A DNA stretch of 64,000 nt from Affinundibacterium flavidum (GTDB taxonomy: Bacteria > Pseudomonadota > Gammaproteobacteria > Burkholderiales > Burkholderiaceae_D), in assembly GCF_014284175.1 (NCBI RefSeq), contig NZ_JACOGA010000006.1:186001-250000 (forward strand), given 5' to 3'. Position numbers and translations under genes: made by a program. Each line of letters begins with the position of its first letter. The stretch's first letter is position 1. Of this stretch, positions 16,910-26,106 are shown piece after piece. The notes beneath the pieces are model-generated. The model had not been told where the DNA came from and searched no databases. It saw only the letters and a list, made by a program, of their open reading frames with translations.

Positions 16910-18229
16910 ATGGCAAGTCAAATGGGCAGCAATACCATCCCCAATCACATCAATAGCGAAGTGAGTAGCTCAGTCAAGAACAATAATTCCGCCTTGGTAA
17001 TCGTCACCTTATTGTTCTTCATGTGGGGTTTGCTGACATCGCTGAACGATGTCCTCATCCCACATTTGAAATCCATCTACACCCTGACCTACGTACAAGC
17101 AATGTTGGTGCAGTTTTGCTTCTTCGGTGCCTATTTCATTGTGTCTTGGCCAGCAGGGATTTTGATTAAGCGAATAGGCTATCAAAGTGGCGCGGTAGCG
17201 GGTTTGGTGATTGCCGCGATCGGTTGCGCTTTGTTTTATCCTGCCGCCACACGCGGCTATGGTCTGTTTCTGTTGGCATTTTTTGTTCTGGCTTCGGGCA
17301 TCACGATTTTGCAAGTCGCAGCGAATCCTTATGTCACGGTATTAGGCGATGCAAAAACCGCGTCAAGTCGTTTGACTTTAACGCAAGCATTTAATTCTCT
17401 AGGCACGACGATAGCACCGGCTTTAGGTGGATTCTTAATTCTTTCCGGTGTCGTGCTGACGGCCGCGCAGTTTGATGCCTTGCCTGCCGCCGAACAATTA
17501 GCACACAGAGCAAAAGAAGCTGCCGCAGTACAAGGACCTTATCTCGCTTTGGCAGCCGCGCTATTAGTTCTGGCGATTCTGTTTGCATTGGCACGCCTAC
17601 CTAAAATTTCCCATGAAGAAGAGTTGGTCATCAGCACATCTGCACCAAGTCAGCATGTCTCAGTTTTCTCGCATAAGCATCTGGTCTTAGGCGCGATTGG
17701 TATCTTTCTCTATGTCGGCGGCGAAGTCAGTATTGGCAGTTTCTTGATTAACTTCCTTGGCGAAAGTCAGGTCGCTAACTTGAGCGCCGCCGATGCCGCG
17801 CATTATGTCAGTTACTACTGGGGTGGTGCGATGGTCGGGCGTTTTCTGGGGTTTGTGGTGATGCGTAAAGTCAGTCCGGGTAAAGCGTTGGCGTTCAATG
17901 CCGCGTGTTCGATAGCTTTGATTTTGGCAGCCATTTTCGCCAGCGGCAGCATAGCGATGTGGGCAATTATCGCAGTAGGTTTATGCAACTCCATCATGTT
18001 CCCAACCATTTTCAGCATGGCGTTAAAAGACTTAGGCAAGTTCACAGGACAAGGCTCCGGTGTTTTGTGTATGGCGATAGTCGGCGGCGCGATTGTGCCT
18101 TTCATCCAAGGATTTTTGGCAGATCACGTCGGTTTGCAATGGTCGTTCTTCGTTCCAGCCGCTTGCTATGTATTCATCTGCTATTTCGGCGTGAAATATG
18201 CGGGCATGTACGACAAGCCTGTGTTCTGA
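16910..18229 (+). CDS. MFS sugar permease (FucP/GluP/NagP type)
   Basis: Inner-membrane sugar:proton symporter with about twelve membrane segments. [18 protein letters not shown] near the N-terminus and [12 protein letters not shown] around residue 140 are typical of the FucP/GluP/NagP group. The frame is open from 16799, but that extension is encoded by the REP-like element; ATG 16910 has an AAGGAGA ribosome binding site and is the real start (439 residues). It sits between the exported GH3 and the cytosolic GH1, so it probably takes up glucose or a disaccharide released in the periplasm. Confidence 0.9.
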   Translation: MASQMGSNTIPNHINSEVSSSVKNNNSALVIVTLLFFMWGLLTSLNDVLIPHLKSIYTLTYVQAMLVQFCFFGAYFIVSWPAGILIKRIGYQSGAVAGLVIAAIGCALFYPAATRGYGLFLLAFFVLASGITILQVAANPYVTVLGDAKTASSRLTLTQAFNSLGTTIAPALGGFLILSGVVLTAAQFDALPAAEQLAHRAKEAAAVQGPYLALAAALLVLAILFALARLPKISHEEELVISTSAPSQHVSVFSHKHLVLGAIGIFLYVGGEVSIGSFLINFLGESQVANLSAADAAHYVSYYWGGAMVGRFLGFVVMRKVSPGKALAFNAACSIALILAAIFASGSIAMWAIIAVGLCNSIMFPTIFSMALKDLGKFTGQGSGVLCMAIVGGAIVPFIQGFLADHVGLQWSFFVPAACYVFICYFGVKYAGMYDKPVF

Positions 18230-18641
18230 AGATAGATATCGCTAACGGTTGTCACGATGCGATCAAGTTGATTGGCCGTGATACTGGTTTTGAACTGACA
18301 TTTGTGTGGAATGATTTTCTTGACTGTTTAAGTTGGAAACTAAGTTGGAAACTCCCTTCTCCCGCAAGCGGGAGAAGGGGCGGGGATGAGGGGCTTTCAG
18401 ATTTGAACATGGCTATTCGAAGCAGAAATTTTCTGATTACCTTGCTGTTTTGTGTCCGATGACGATTTTAGTAGGTGCTGAGCCACCCTCACCCTAGCCC
18501 TCTCCCGCTCGCGGGAGAGGGGAATTTAGATGCGCGGTTTACTGAGCATTTTCAGGATGAATGGGGCACCGCACGAAACAAAGCACGCGATGTTTGCGTC
18601 ACCATTACGATAAAGAGCCTTAATAAACAAAGGACAGAAGC
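18230..18641. other. Intergenic region with two hairpin repeats
   Basis: No gene is seen. Two related hairpins, CCCTTCTCCCGCAAGCGGGA at 18354-18379 and CCCTCTCCCGCTCGCGGGAG at 18498-18521, belong to the class found after GH3. They may reduce read-through from the permease gene. Confidence 0.6.
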
Positions 18642-19985
18642 ATGCCGGAACAAACAAGCTTAGCTCAACAATTCCCAGCCGGATTTGTGTGGGGTGTTGC
18701 CACCAGTGCTTACCAGATTGAAGGTGCGGCCAACGAAGGTGGTCGAGCACCCTCGATCTGGGACACCTTTAGCCATACACCAGGCAAGATACTCGATCAC
18801 AGCAATGGCGATGTCGCTTGCGATCATTATCATCGTTACGCCGAAGATGTAGAACACATCGCTAATCTCGGCCTCGATGCGTATCGCTTTTCGGTCTCAT
18901 GGTCACGCGTGCAACCTGATGGCAACGGTGCCTGGAATGAAGAAGGCATGGCTTTCTATGCGCGTCTGATCAGTGCATTAGCGCAAAAAAACATCAGCGC
19001 CCACATGACCTTGTATCACTGGGATTTGCCGCAAGCCTTGCAAGAGCAGGGCGGTTGGCTTAATCGCGACACCGCCGTCCATTTCGCCCGCTACGCACAA
19101 GAAATGGCAGCACGTTTTGGTGACCAACTAGCCAGTATCGCCACGCATAATGAGCCTTGGTGTACCGCCAATCTTGGTTATGGTAATGGCCAATTCGCTC
19201 CCGGCATTAAAGATGAAGTTGCCGCTTTACAGGTCTCGCACCACCTCTTGCTATCGCATGGTCTGGCGATACAAGCGATGCGCACCCAAAACAAAAGCGC
19301 CAAGTTAGGTATTGTTCTCAATCAATGGACCGCCGACTCCGCTACCGAAAGCGAAGCCGATCGCGCAGCCGCAGCATGGGAATATGCGCGCTCAGTACAA
19401 TGGTTTATGGACCCGATTTTTCGTGGACATTATCCGGAACTCGCACTCGCCAAAATCGATCAATCGCGCTTTGTCGTCGAACCCGGCGATCTGCAAGCGA
19501 TACATCAACCTTTAGACTTTTTAGGCATCAATTACTATTTCCGTGCCTATGTCAGCACAGAAACCCCTCCACGCCTGCCAGAAGCAAAACTAGGCTTAAC
19601 CGACATGGGCTGGGAGATTTATCCAGAAGGCCTAAGCCGCCTCTTGATTGGCATACACCAAGAATACAAAGACCTAGGATTACCACCCATCTACATCACA
19701 GAAAACGGCATCGCCGTCGCCGATCAGCTAGAAGGCGAACAAATCCACGACTCAGCACGCATCGACTACATGCAGCGCCACTTTCAAGAAGTCGCCAAAG
19801 CCATAGCAGCAGGCGTGAATATTAAGGGATTCTTCTACTGGAGCCTGCTCGATAATTTCGAATGGAATTCAGGCTACCTACGCCGCTTTGGTTTGATTTA
19901 TGTCGACTATGTGAGTCAGCGTAGGATTTGGAAGGATAGTGCGATTTGGTTTAAGGAGTTTGTGCGGAAGTTTCGGGGTGGCTGA
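18642..19985 (+). CDS. GH1 beta-glucosidase (second copy)
   Basis: Cytosolic family 1 beta-glucosidase of 447 residues, a diverged relative of the protein at 11708. It has FVWGVATSAYQIEGA near the start, acid/base E171 in THNEPWC and nucleophile E354 in YITENGI. No signal peptide. The two GH1 proteins differ enough to suggest different chain-length or linkage preference. It is the last gene of the glucan locus; the next gene is convergent and unrelated. Confidence 0.92.
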   Translation: MPEQTSLAQQFPAGFVWGVATSAYQIEGAANEGGRAPSIWDTFSHTPGKILDHSNGDVACDHYHRYAEDVEHIANLGLDAYRFSVSWSRVQPDGNGAWNEEGMAFYARLISALAQKNISAHMTLYHWDLPQALQEQGGWLNRDTAVHFARYAQEMAARFGDQLASIATHNEPWCTANLGYGNGQFAPGIKDEVAALQVSHHLLLSHGLAIQAMRTQNKSAKLGIVLNQWTADSATESEADRAAAAWEYARSVQWFMDPIFRGHYPELALAKIDQSRFVVEPGDLQAIHQPLDFLGINYYFRAYVSTETPPRLPEAKLGLTDMGWEIYPEGLSRLLIGIHQEYKDLGLPPIYITENGIAVADQLEGEQIHDSARIDYMQRHFQEVAKAIAAGVNIKGFFYWSLLDNFEWNSGYLRRFGLIYVDYVSQRRIWKDSAIWFKEFVRKFRGG

Positions 19986-19993
19986 GTTGGGGC

Positions 19994-20536
19994 TCACGCC
20001 CGCATACCTATCCATATCACCGCCTCGGTAGAAGCTTCAACCACTGGCGAGAGTAGTCGTGACCAAAATTCGCCATCATGCAAATGCGATGCCGAATGAT
20101 CGTGATGCCGACGCTCGTCTTCGATGATAGACGAGATAGCCAGCACCGCAGCATCGTCTTTGTCTCGCAGTTGCGCTAATTGATGCTCAAGGTGGCGCAG
20201 CACGACGCGCTCAACGGCAACGGTAGTCGCAGCAATTGCCTTACGCCCGAATAGCCCAGTCCCCAGACCAAGCACAAATCCACCTAGCGCACATAGCCAA
20301 TAGCTGTGACAACGTCGTTGTCCACGGCGCTGTAACTCAGCCCAAAAAATGGCGCGGTGTTTTTCTTCGTGTGATTTGAATTCGCTAAGCTCGGCTATCA
20401 TGTCGCGCGCAGTGAGTCGGGCGACAAGAATTTGCCCGGTGTAGATACAAATAGCACCATGTTCGCCGGCATGGTTGACTTTGAGGATGCGTGATCCTAG
20501 AGGGAAATCTTTATGCAAAGCCGGGCGATTTATCAT
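19994..20536 (-). CDS. COQ7-like demethoxyubiquinone hydroxylase family protein
   Basis: A 180-residue di-iron protein of the COQ7 family, which hydroxylates a demethoxyquinone in ubiquinone synthesis. Ligand motifs are visible: NHAGEHGAICIYTG near the start, SHEEKHRAIFW near residue 55, VERVVLRHLEHQL near residue 105 and IIEDERRHHDHS near residue 135. Membrane association is expected through the hydrophobic segment LCALGGFVLGLGTGLFG. Whether it is the main hydroxylase of the cell cannot be told from context, as the neighbours are unrelated. Confidence 0.8.
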   Translation of the reverse strand: MINRPALHKDFPLGSRILKVNHAGEHGAICIYTGQILVARLTARDMIAELSEFKSHEEKHRAIFWAELQRRGQRRCHSYWLCALGGFVLGLGTGLFGRKAIAATTVAVERVVLRHLEHQLAQLRDKDDAAVLAISSIIEDERRHHDHSASHLHDGEFWSRLLSPVVEASTEAVIWIGMRA

Positions 20537-20677
20537 GCGTGTGATGTTGAATCGATAGTTGGGAGGAGTCTGGGTTTAGTTTAAACCGGGCGGAAATTCT
20601 GCCGCAGTTTCCGATAATCTCGGTAAGAAATTGTGCATGAGTTTCGGCGGTGCGGCTTGGGGTGAGTGTACGAATGC

Positions 20678-20962
20678 TCAAGCCAATGCTCTGAGAACCG
20701 CTTGCGGCTCTTTTGATACAACATGTAGTAAAGCTAAAGCTGGGCCATGTGGAGAGCGATCGCCGCGCTCCCAATGACGTAATGTACCGACACTAATACA
20801 AAATTTGGCAGCAAATTCCACCTGCGTTAAACCCAGGCTGTGGCGTAACTGCGCCACATCAATTGCTTCTGGGCGATGAGTGCGTGCGGCGACAGCCTTG
20901 CCTTGGCTGTGCGCAATTGCTTCCTGCAATCCTTGCTTAATACCTTCAAATGCTTTTGTCAT
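20678..20962 (-). CDS. XRE-family HTH protein (orphan antitoxin-like)
   Basis: A 94-residue DNA-binding protein with a Cro/CI helix-turn-helix (LRHSLGLTQVEFAAKFCISV, then GTLRHWERG) in residues 37-70. Length and layout match HigA/NadS-type antitoxins that follow a RelE/HigB toxin gene. No toxin frame is found on either side: the 175 bp upstream hold only a short frame without toxin features. It may be a lone regulator or the remnant of a toxin-antitoxin pair. Confidence 0.75.
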   Translation of the reverse strand: MTKAFEGIKQGLQEAIAHSQGKAVAARTHRPEAIDVAQLRHSLGLTQVEFAAKFCISVGTLRHWERGDRSPHGPALALLHVVSKEPQAVLRALA

Positions 20963-21138
20963 GATAGATTTTCTGTTGAACGATTAACTATGCGATCCCA
21001 CCGTCGCCTTAAGAAATGACCAACAGTATAACCAACACAACAATATAAATTCATGATGCTTGATGCTTGACGCTTGAATTGATGGATGGCAATGCGTAGC
21101 ATTGATTTCATTGTTGAATGACCTGTGACGTAGCATTC

Positions 21139-22149
21139 TTAGCGAATAATCCCAGTGCCCGGACTTCGGAGGGCAGTAAGCCACTTTTCTACTCCATCGC
21201 GCTCAACTGCTTGAATTGAGTAGCCTCTTGCATGGATAGTATTCTTTGCGGCGGGACTAAGTTCTGACGTCGTTACGATGACACCGTACTCTGCGCCCTC
21301 GTGCAGGACGTCTGAATGCAGACCTTTGATAATGACTCGGTCTACTTTTTTCTTTTGTCGCTTGCATTGAGCGATTAACAAAGGCTGATCGTTTGTTGAT
21401 GAGTCGGGATTCCAAGCCCGCACATCAACGCCATCATCATTCGATCCAGGGCCAATTTCAACTTTGTAGCCCTCTCTGTGGAAAAATTCGGCAGTCAGTT
21501 CTTCGAACTTTCGCCAATGTATTTCTGGAAGACGGTTAGTGTTGGCTGATAAATAATCGAGGAAGCGTTGATCAATGAATTTTCCGACCTCGGGGCTATC
21601 GCTGCAGCCCGAGAATAGTTTTTGAAGTTCAATCGGATTTTGCCACTCAGTCGCTCGACAGACAGAGTGTGGGTCTAAAGTACTCGCTCTATGAATTATC
21701 TCAATTCGCGTCATGGCGATTTCAAGTCCAACGGATCCGAACTGTTTTCGGCATTCAAATATGATTTCGGATGGATCAATTGATTTAGATTGTTGCCTCG
21801 ATGTTTCTTGTGTACATTTCATCCACAGCTGGTTGAATAGTTTAGATGCTTCTTCAAACTCACTGAGCTTTCCGATTTTTCTGTATTTGTGGAAAAGTTT
21901 GGCTGACTCGTAGATCATCCCGTGATACTCCTCCTTCAAGTAGCCAATGCGGTGTAGCAGCTTGTAAAAGAGCTCTTCGTAGTCTTCAGATCGAAGTCGG
22001 GTGCCATGTATTTCAGAATCAATAATTATGTCGGGGTACTCTGTTCCTGACAGATGGTCGCAAAGTTCGTCGATAGATAGGGCAAGACCTGCCTTATAGC
22101 CAGCAATCTCAGAAAGTCCATCCGCGAGGGCCTGAGGCCCAAAGTTCAT
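21139..22149 (-). CDS. Mrr-like restriction endonuclease (type IV-like)
   Basis: Nuclease with a C-terminal Mrr_cat domain. In the full 376-residue frame (open from 22269) the PD-(D/E)xK core is visible as VDV (D282), then QCK (Q301, K303), after FEELTAEFFHREGYKVE. Mrr proteins cut modified foreign DNA. The N-terminal 240 residues are helical and match nothing I recognise. The frame opens at 22269, but ATG codons at 22158 and 22149 follow GGGGGAG and GGAGGA sites, and the long leader is not needed; I favour the latter pair. A leftward promoter of the repeated type lies at 22250-22277, about 100 bp upstream. Confidence 0.75.
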   Translation of the reverse strand: MNFGPQALADGLSEIAGYKAGLALSIDELCDHLSGTEYPDIIIDSEIHGTRLRSEDYEELFYKLLHRIGYLKEEYHGMIYESAKLFHKYRKIGKLSEFEEASKLFNQLWMKCTQETSRQQSKSIDPSEIIFECRKQFGSVGLEIAMTRIEIIHRASTLDPHSVCRATEWQNPIELQKLFSGCSDSPEVGKFIDQRFLDYLSANTNRLPEIHWRKFEELTAEFFHREGYKVEIGPGSNDDGVDVRAWNPDSSTNDQPLLIAQCKRQKKKVDRVIIKGLHSDVLHEGAEYGVIVTTSELSPAAKNTIHARGYSIQAVERDGVEKWLTALRSPGTGIIR

Positions 22150-22249
22150 TCCTCCCATATCTCCCCCATGGATATTCACCTTCAACAATACGATGGCAAC
22201 TTCTACACTACTAAAAATTCCCCGAAAAACATAATGAATCAAGCGGCTG

Positions 22250-22277
22250 ATTCTATCAAGCTTCAACAACGAGGTAA
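22250..22277 (-). promoter_or_regulatory. Leftward sigma70 promoter (recurrent type) before mrr-like gene
   Basis: On the minus strand a -35 TTACCT, 16-bp spacer and extended -10 TGATAGAAT. The -10 region and its flank match the promoter repeats at 23.7, 32.7, 36.07 and 44.56 kb; the -35 is the weakest of the set. Confidence 0.55.
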
Positions 22278-22362
22278 GAAAATAATCTTTGTCTAATTTC
22301 AGACAGTAGCGATATCCGCAATTCTGATAAATTCGCTTTCACATTTTCCTCTCCAAAAAAAC

Positions 22363-23070
22363 TCAACACCCCTGCCGAGACAACTTAGCCACTTCATTCA
22401 CATGCTTCCCAGATTTCGCTGCGGACGACAACAGCAACACCGTATCCGAATTGTTGTATCGCGATTTTTCGATGATGAGGTCGATTTTGCCGTCGCGGTC
22501 GATGTCGCCAGCCCACGAGACACTGATCGTCTCGGCGAAATCGCTCTCGTTACTTTCCATAGTATCGCCTAACCATTGCTTAATGCTCTTCCCGTCACTA
22601 TTACCAACGAGATAGACTTTGCATTGCTCAAATTCCTCACTCCTAGCTTTTTTCTTACATTGATGCTCGACCGTGTATACCGTTTTATCGAATGTGATGG
22701 TTTGACCTTTGTCGCTGGAAGTAATGCTGGCTTGTTTGACGATACCGGTCTTCAGACCCTCTCTTCTGATGAGCATGAAGGGGTCCGGCCCTTTCATCTC
22801 GACTTGCTTGCCCGAGTACGAAGCTTTGTCTTTTTCATCGTCCATGATGCCGTCAAATACTGTTTTGATTTTGGGCGCGGCGGTCTTCAGTTCTGCATGT
22901 TCGCCATCGACCATTAAGGCAAACCAATTTCTACCCGCGACATTGGGTACCTCGCCACTATGAAAAGTACCGACTTGCATGATCTCGGTAGGAATGGTGT
23001 CTACTGCTGAGGCCATGGGGATTACCAAGCCGAGAAGTAAAGATGTTAAAACGCGATTTGCTAAATGCAT
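22363..23070 (-). CDS. Exported hypothetical protein with FG-GAP-like Asp motif
   Basis: A 235-residue protein with a signal peptide (LTSLLLGLVIPMASA, cut near residue 22). Near the C-terminus AGDIDRDGKIDLIIE is a DxDxDG calcium-binding loop of the kind found in FG-GAP and dockerin-like repeats; only one such loop is present. Two cysteines (QCKKK and EQCKVY) may form a disulphide. It stands alone between the VOC and Mrr genes on the same strand. I do not recognise a family or function. Confidence 0.65.
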   Translation of the reverse strand: MHLANRVLTSLLLGLVIPMASAVDTIPTEIMQVGTFHSGEVPNVAGRNWFALMVDGEHAELKTAAPKIKTVFDGIMDDEKDKASYSGKQVEMKGPDPFMLIRREGLKTGIVKQASITSSDKGQTITFDKTVYTVEHQCKKKARSEEFEQCKVYLVGNSDGKSIKQWLGDTMESNESDFAETISVSWAGDIDRDGKIDLIIEKSRYNNSDTVLLLSSAAKSGKHVNEVAKLSRQGC

Positions 23071-23126
23071 GAAGTCTCCAACAAGTTTTTTGCCGCTATT
23101 GAAAAATTTAAGCCTGCCAATAGAAC

Positions 23127-23618
23127 TTAATTTCCTGTACCAAAACGTGCAGCCTCAATCGCTGCAATATTGATTTTCGTCATCTCCATCATCGCCTCAA
23201 AAGCGCGTTTAGCAGCGGCATGATCGGGATCAGTAATCGCTTCCGACAAGGCGACTGGCGTGATCTGCCATGACAAGCCCCATTTATCTTTGCACCAACC
23301 GCAGGCACTTTCGCTGCCGCCATTGTTGATGATGGCATTCCAGTAGCGATCGGTTTCTTCTTGATCGTAGGTCGCCACCTGAAACGAGAATGCCTCGTTA
23401 TGCTTAAATGCCGGGCCACCGTTCAGTCCTAGGCAAGGAATGCCCAAGACTGTGAAAGTGACAGTCAAAACATCGCCTTGTTTACCGGACGGATAATCTC
23501 CCGGCGCGCGATACACGGTCTCGACCGAAGAATCAGGAAAGGTTCGCGCATAAAAATTCGCCGCTTCTTCCGCGTCGCCGTTATACCAAAGACATATAGT
23601 GTTTTTTGCGTGTTTCAT
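23127..23618 (-). CDS. VOC superfamily protein (PhnB / 3-dmu-9_3-mt type)
   Basis: A 163-residue protein of the glyoxalase/VOC fold. ICLWYNGDAEEAANFYARTF at the start, LGLNGGPAFKHNEAFSFQV in the middle and DKWGLSWQITP towards the end are the conserved landmarks of the PhnB-like group. The molecular reaction is not known for most members. A strong leftward promoter of the recurrent type lies at 23702-23729, about 85 bp upstream. Confidence 0.85.
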   Translation of the reverse strand: MKHAKNTICLWYNGDAEEAANFYARTFPDSSVETVYRAPGDYPSGKQGDVLTVTFTVLGIPCLGLNGGPAFKHNEAFSFQVATYDQEETDRYWNAIINNGGSESACGWCKDKWGLSWQITPVALSEAITDPDHAAAKRAFEAMMEMTKINIAAIEAARFGTGN

Positions 23619-23701
23619 GTTTAGGTTTCTCCGCGTTGAAGATGATTGAACGAAGTGGGTGATACGGATAGATTGGGGAATTGTTACGCGCTAAGTGAAT
23701 C

Positions 23702-23729
23702 ATTCTATCAAGCTTAGTCACCGCGTCAA
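23702..23729 (-). promoter_or_regulatory. Leftward sigma70 promoter (recurrent type) before VOC gene
   Basis: On the minus strand: -35 TTGACG, 16-bp spacer, extended -10 TGATAGAAT. About 42 bp here (23701-23742) closely resemble the promoter part of the 32.7, 36.07 and 44.56 kb modules, including the TTGTY run upstream of -35, but the downstream leader is different. Confidence 0.7.
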
Positions 23730-23958
23730 GACAACAATTTTGAATGAGATTGAGGGAGCTGGAGCAAGGTAAGCTTGTAAAGTCGGCGGGGAAGAATGTG
23801 GCGTCGTTGAATGTAATTATCGGGATTTCCTAGTTGAACTAGACGAGTCTAAAAATTGATGAGGCACTTCCAATGAAGCAAAGAAGTCAAAAATGGCATG
23901 CGTTTGATTGTGCATTTCATGGAAAACCCTTGGGACAAAACATGAGGAAATGCGCTCA

Positions 23959-25515
23959 CTAAGCAGATTTGACGTTTGAAGGCTCGTAATACCAACGCTC
24001 GGAGCGACCATCGTAGTTTTTATGCCCATCTATATATGCTCGATTGGCTAAATCTGGCGCGATTGAATGCAGTACTGGGAAGATAGTATCTAGCATCTTC
24101 CCTATTTGTATTTTTATTCCTGTGAAGGCAGAATGTCGGATCATATAGGTGATCAGCGATGCTGCTTTCTCACCGTTCAGCTCGCAAAGTTCTCGAAATG
24201 CATTTGTGAGGAGCTGTTGGGCTTGGTTACCTATTTCCTCTGTGAGCTTGACTGTGAAGGTATCCCTTTCTGCCGCTGTTTCCAATGCATAGCAATGCAG
24301 TTCGATGTCCGCAGCATTCAAATACGCAATCATTTCTCTATAAGCGATGACGGTTTCTTCAATTAGTTGTCTATTCATTGGTTCTGAGCGCGAACAATTG
24401 CGCGTAATTGGAAACTCCACGTTGAGTGCAAAATCAATCAATTCCAACATCGATTTGGTATGGTCAACCACACTATTGATGCTTAACCAAGATTTAGTTT
24501 TGTAAATGTTTAGCCATTGTTGATAAGATGCTTGAACCTCAGAGAGAAATGAAAATTCCTTCCGCGTATTAATCGATACGATCATATGATTCCTGATCGA
24601 CCAAAAATCTTGTTCAGATTTATTTCTTTCTATGTTCCACAAGCGTTCGTGTAGTTGAGGGTACCAAGCAAAATCAGGACGTGCACGGAGAATCAATCGT
24701 CGTAAGATTTCTTCAAGGAGCTCTGTCGATATATCCACATTTTTTTGAGATATTTCATATAGTTCGTTACAAGCGTTTTTGCGCTTGTCGATACTAATTG
24801 GGTAATCGAATTTTTTCCCATTTCTTACATCTATTAAATTTATCAAGGCATGTACCAAGATTGGCGGCCGCAGATGGCAAACGTTTCTAGCGAAAAGTAA
24901 GATGTCTTCCGGATCTTCATGGAATTCATTGAAGATACCCTTACCTGCCCAGTTTCGTTCAGGGATACTGTCGTAGATACTTAAAATGAATTCTGGATTA
25001 GTGCGAGACTCTTCTATGAGTAGCTGTGATAGCGGTTTGATGAGTTCATTTTTCGAATAGTTCGCAAGCAGGTTTGGCCAATTTTTCCAGCAAAACATAC
25101 CCCACTCAATTCTCATTTGCCTTGGTAATGCATCGGATAAGAGCCAAGTTTTTAATGTGGGATAAATAGTTTCGCCAAAATTATCTGTATAAAGTGTGTG
25201 CCCAAAATCACAGGCGAGTAAGGTCATGATTTTCAATCCCAGGATCGGATTTCGGCGGTTGATGGAATGGATTTTGTTTAATAGTTTCCTAGCTTGAGGA
25301 CTTAAATCCTCCATTTTTTGATCATATCCTCGTCTTTCTGGTAGCGCGGAAAGTTCTACAGCTAAGGCAGAGAAGTCATAGTCTGGTGTGGATTCTTGTA
25401 TAACAACGATGAAATTTTCTTTTTCGATGTTAGATGGAATGTTAAACGCGCCAGTCGGTGGCCGACTATTTTGTGTTCGATTGACATATCCAGTAAGAAT
25501 TTTCCAAATTTTCAT
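23959..25515 (-). CDS. Large helical protein of unknown function
   Basis: A 518-residue cytosolic protein, predicted mainly alpha-helical, with no signal peptide or membrane segment and no motif I can name. The composition is rich in Asn, Ile, Leu and Glu and the DNA is clearly more AT-rich than the sugar locus, suggesting recent acquisition. It lies near the Mrr-like nuclease in a small cluster of same-strand genes, so a defence or mobile-element role is conceivable but not supported by any motif. The start is taken at ATG 25515; no strong ribosome binding site decides it. Confidence 0.65.
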   Translation of the reverse strand: MKIWKILTGYVNRTQNSRPPTGAFNIPSNIEKENFIVVIQESTPDYDFSALAVELSALPERRGYDQKMEDLSPQARKLLNKIHSINRRNPILGLKIMTLLACDFGHTLYTDNFGETIYPTLKTWLLSDALPRQMRIEWGMFCWKNWPNLLANYSKNELIKPLSQLLIEESRTNPEFILSIYDSIPERNWAGKGIFNEFHEDPEDILLFARNVCHLRPPILVHALINLIDVRNGKKFDYPISIDKRKNACNELYEISQKNVDISTELLEEILRRLILRARPDFAWYPQLHERLWNIERNKSEQDFWSIRNHMIVSINTRKEFSFLSEVQASYQQWLNIYKTKSWLSINSVVDHTKSMLELIDFALNVEFPITRNCSRSEPMNRQLIEETVIAYREMIAYLNAADIELHCYALETAAERDTFTVKLTEEIGNQAQQLLTNAFRELCELNGEKAASLITYMIRHSAFTGIKIQIGKMLDTIFPVLHSIAPDLANRAYIDGHKNYDGRSERWYYEPSNVKSA

Positions 25516-25650
25516 GCAGCCTTGCTTTCAAAGTGTTGCGCTTAGTATCGAGCATAGTAACGCCCTAGGCTTTTCTTGCAACCATGGATCGCAGATGACT
25601 AATTAATTTCAACGGTAAATGATTTTGATTTTAAGTCCACGTCAAGCGAA

Positions 25651-26085
25651 TCAGCAAGCACCGCCACTTCGCGCAATCCCATACTGCACGGCGAGCTTCA
25701 GTACATCCACATTGATATCTTTCAGCGCCTTGAACTTGATGCAATAGCCAGTAACACTTGCCTTACCTAGATCTTTTCCAAATTTTTGCGCCAGGTCGTT
25801 TTTATCCTCTATCCCAAGAATATAGACGGATATTCCCACTGTATTGGCGCTGACACCGATTTGATAAAATTCCCGGCTCTTTCCATTGGCATAGTTGATC
25901 GTCTGAAATCCATAACCTATGTTCGGATTAGAAACCACTTTACCATGCTCATCTTTACCATCCAGAAACCACAATCGACATTGCGGCATCAGCGCTAACA
26001 TGAGCTCATGCAAGGTCTGCAGATCGCTGCGTTTTTGATCCGCATGAGTAGCGATGTATTCCTGGATTTGATTTTGGGTGTTCAT
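25651..26085 (-). CDS. DUF1801 (YdhG-like) family protein
   Basis: A 144-residue cytosolic protein. The opening IQEYIATHADQKRSDLQTLH, central NIGYGFQTINYANGKSREFY and closing CIKFKALKDINVDVLK follow the DUF1801 pattern. Function of the family is unknown. It lies 21 bp from the end of the IorB-type gene, on the same strand, and could be read with it. Confidence 0.7.
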   Translation of the reverse strand: MNTQNQIQEYIATHADQKRSDLQTLHELMLALMPQCRLWFLDGKDEHGKVVSNPNIGYGFQTINYANGKSREFYQIGVSANTVGISVYILGIEDKNDLAQKFGKDLGKASVTGYCIKFKALKDINVDVLKLAVQYGIARSGGAC

Positions 26086-26106
26086 GTCAAATTTTTCATC
26101 TACTGC

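Noticed and set aside
19325..19825. 166-residue Arg-rich frame inside the second GH1 gene
   Set aside because: Low-complexity product of the GC-rich coding sequence read out of frame; GH1 is clearly the real gene.
20963..21138. Toxin gene partnering the HTH antitoxin-like gene
   Set aside because: The only frame there (to 21184) encodes no RelE/HigB-like features and overlaps the Mrr-like gene end.
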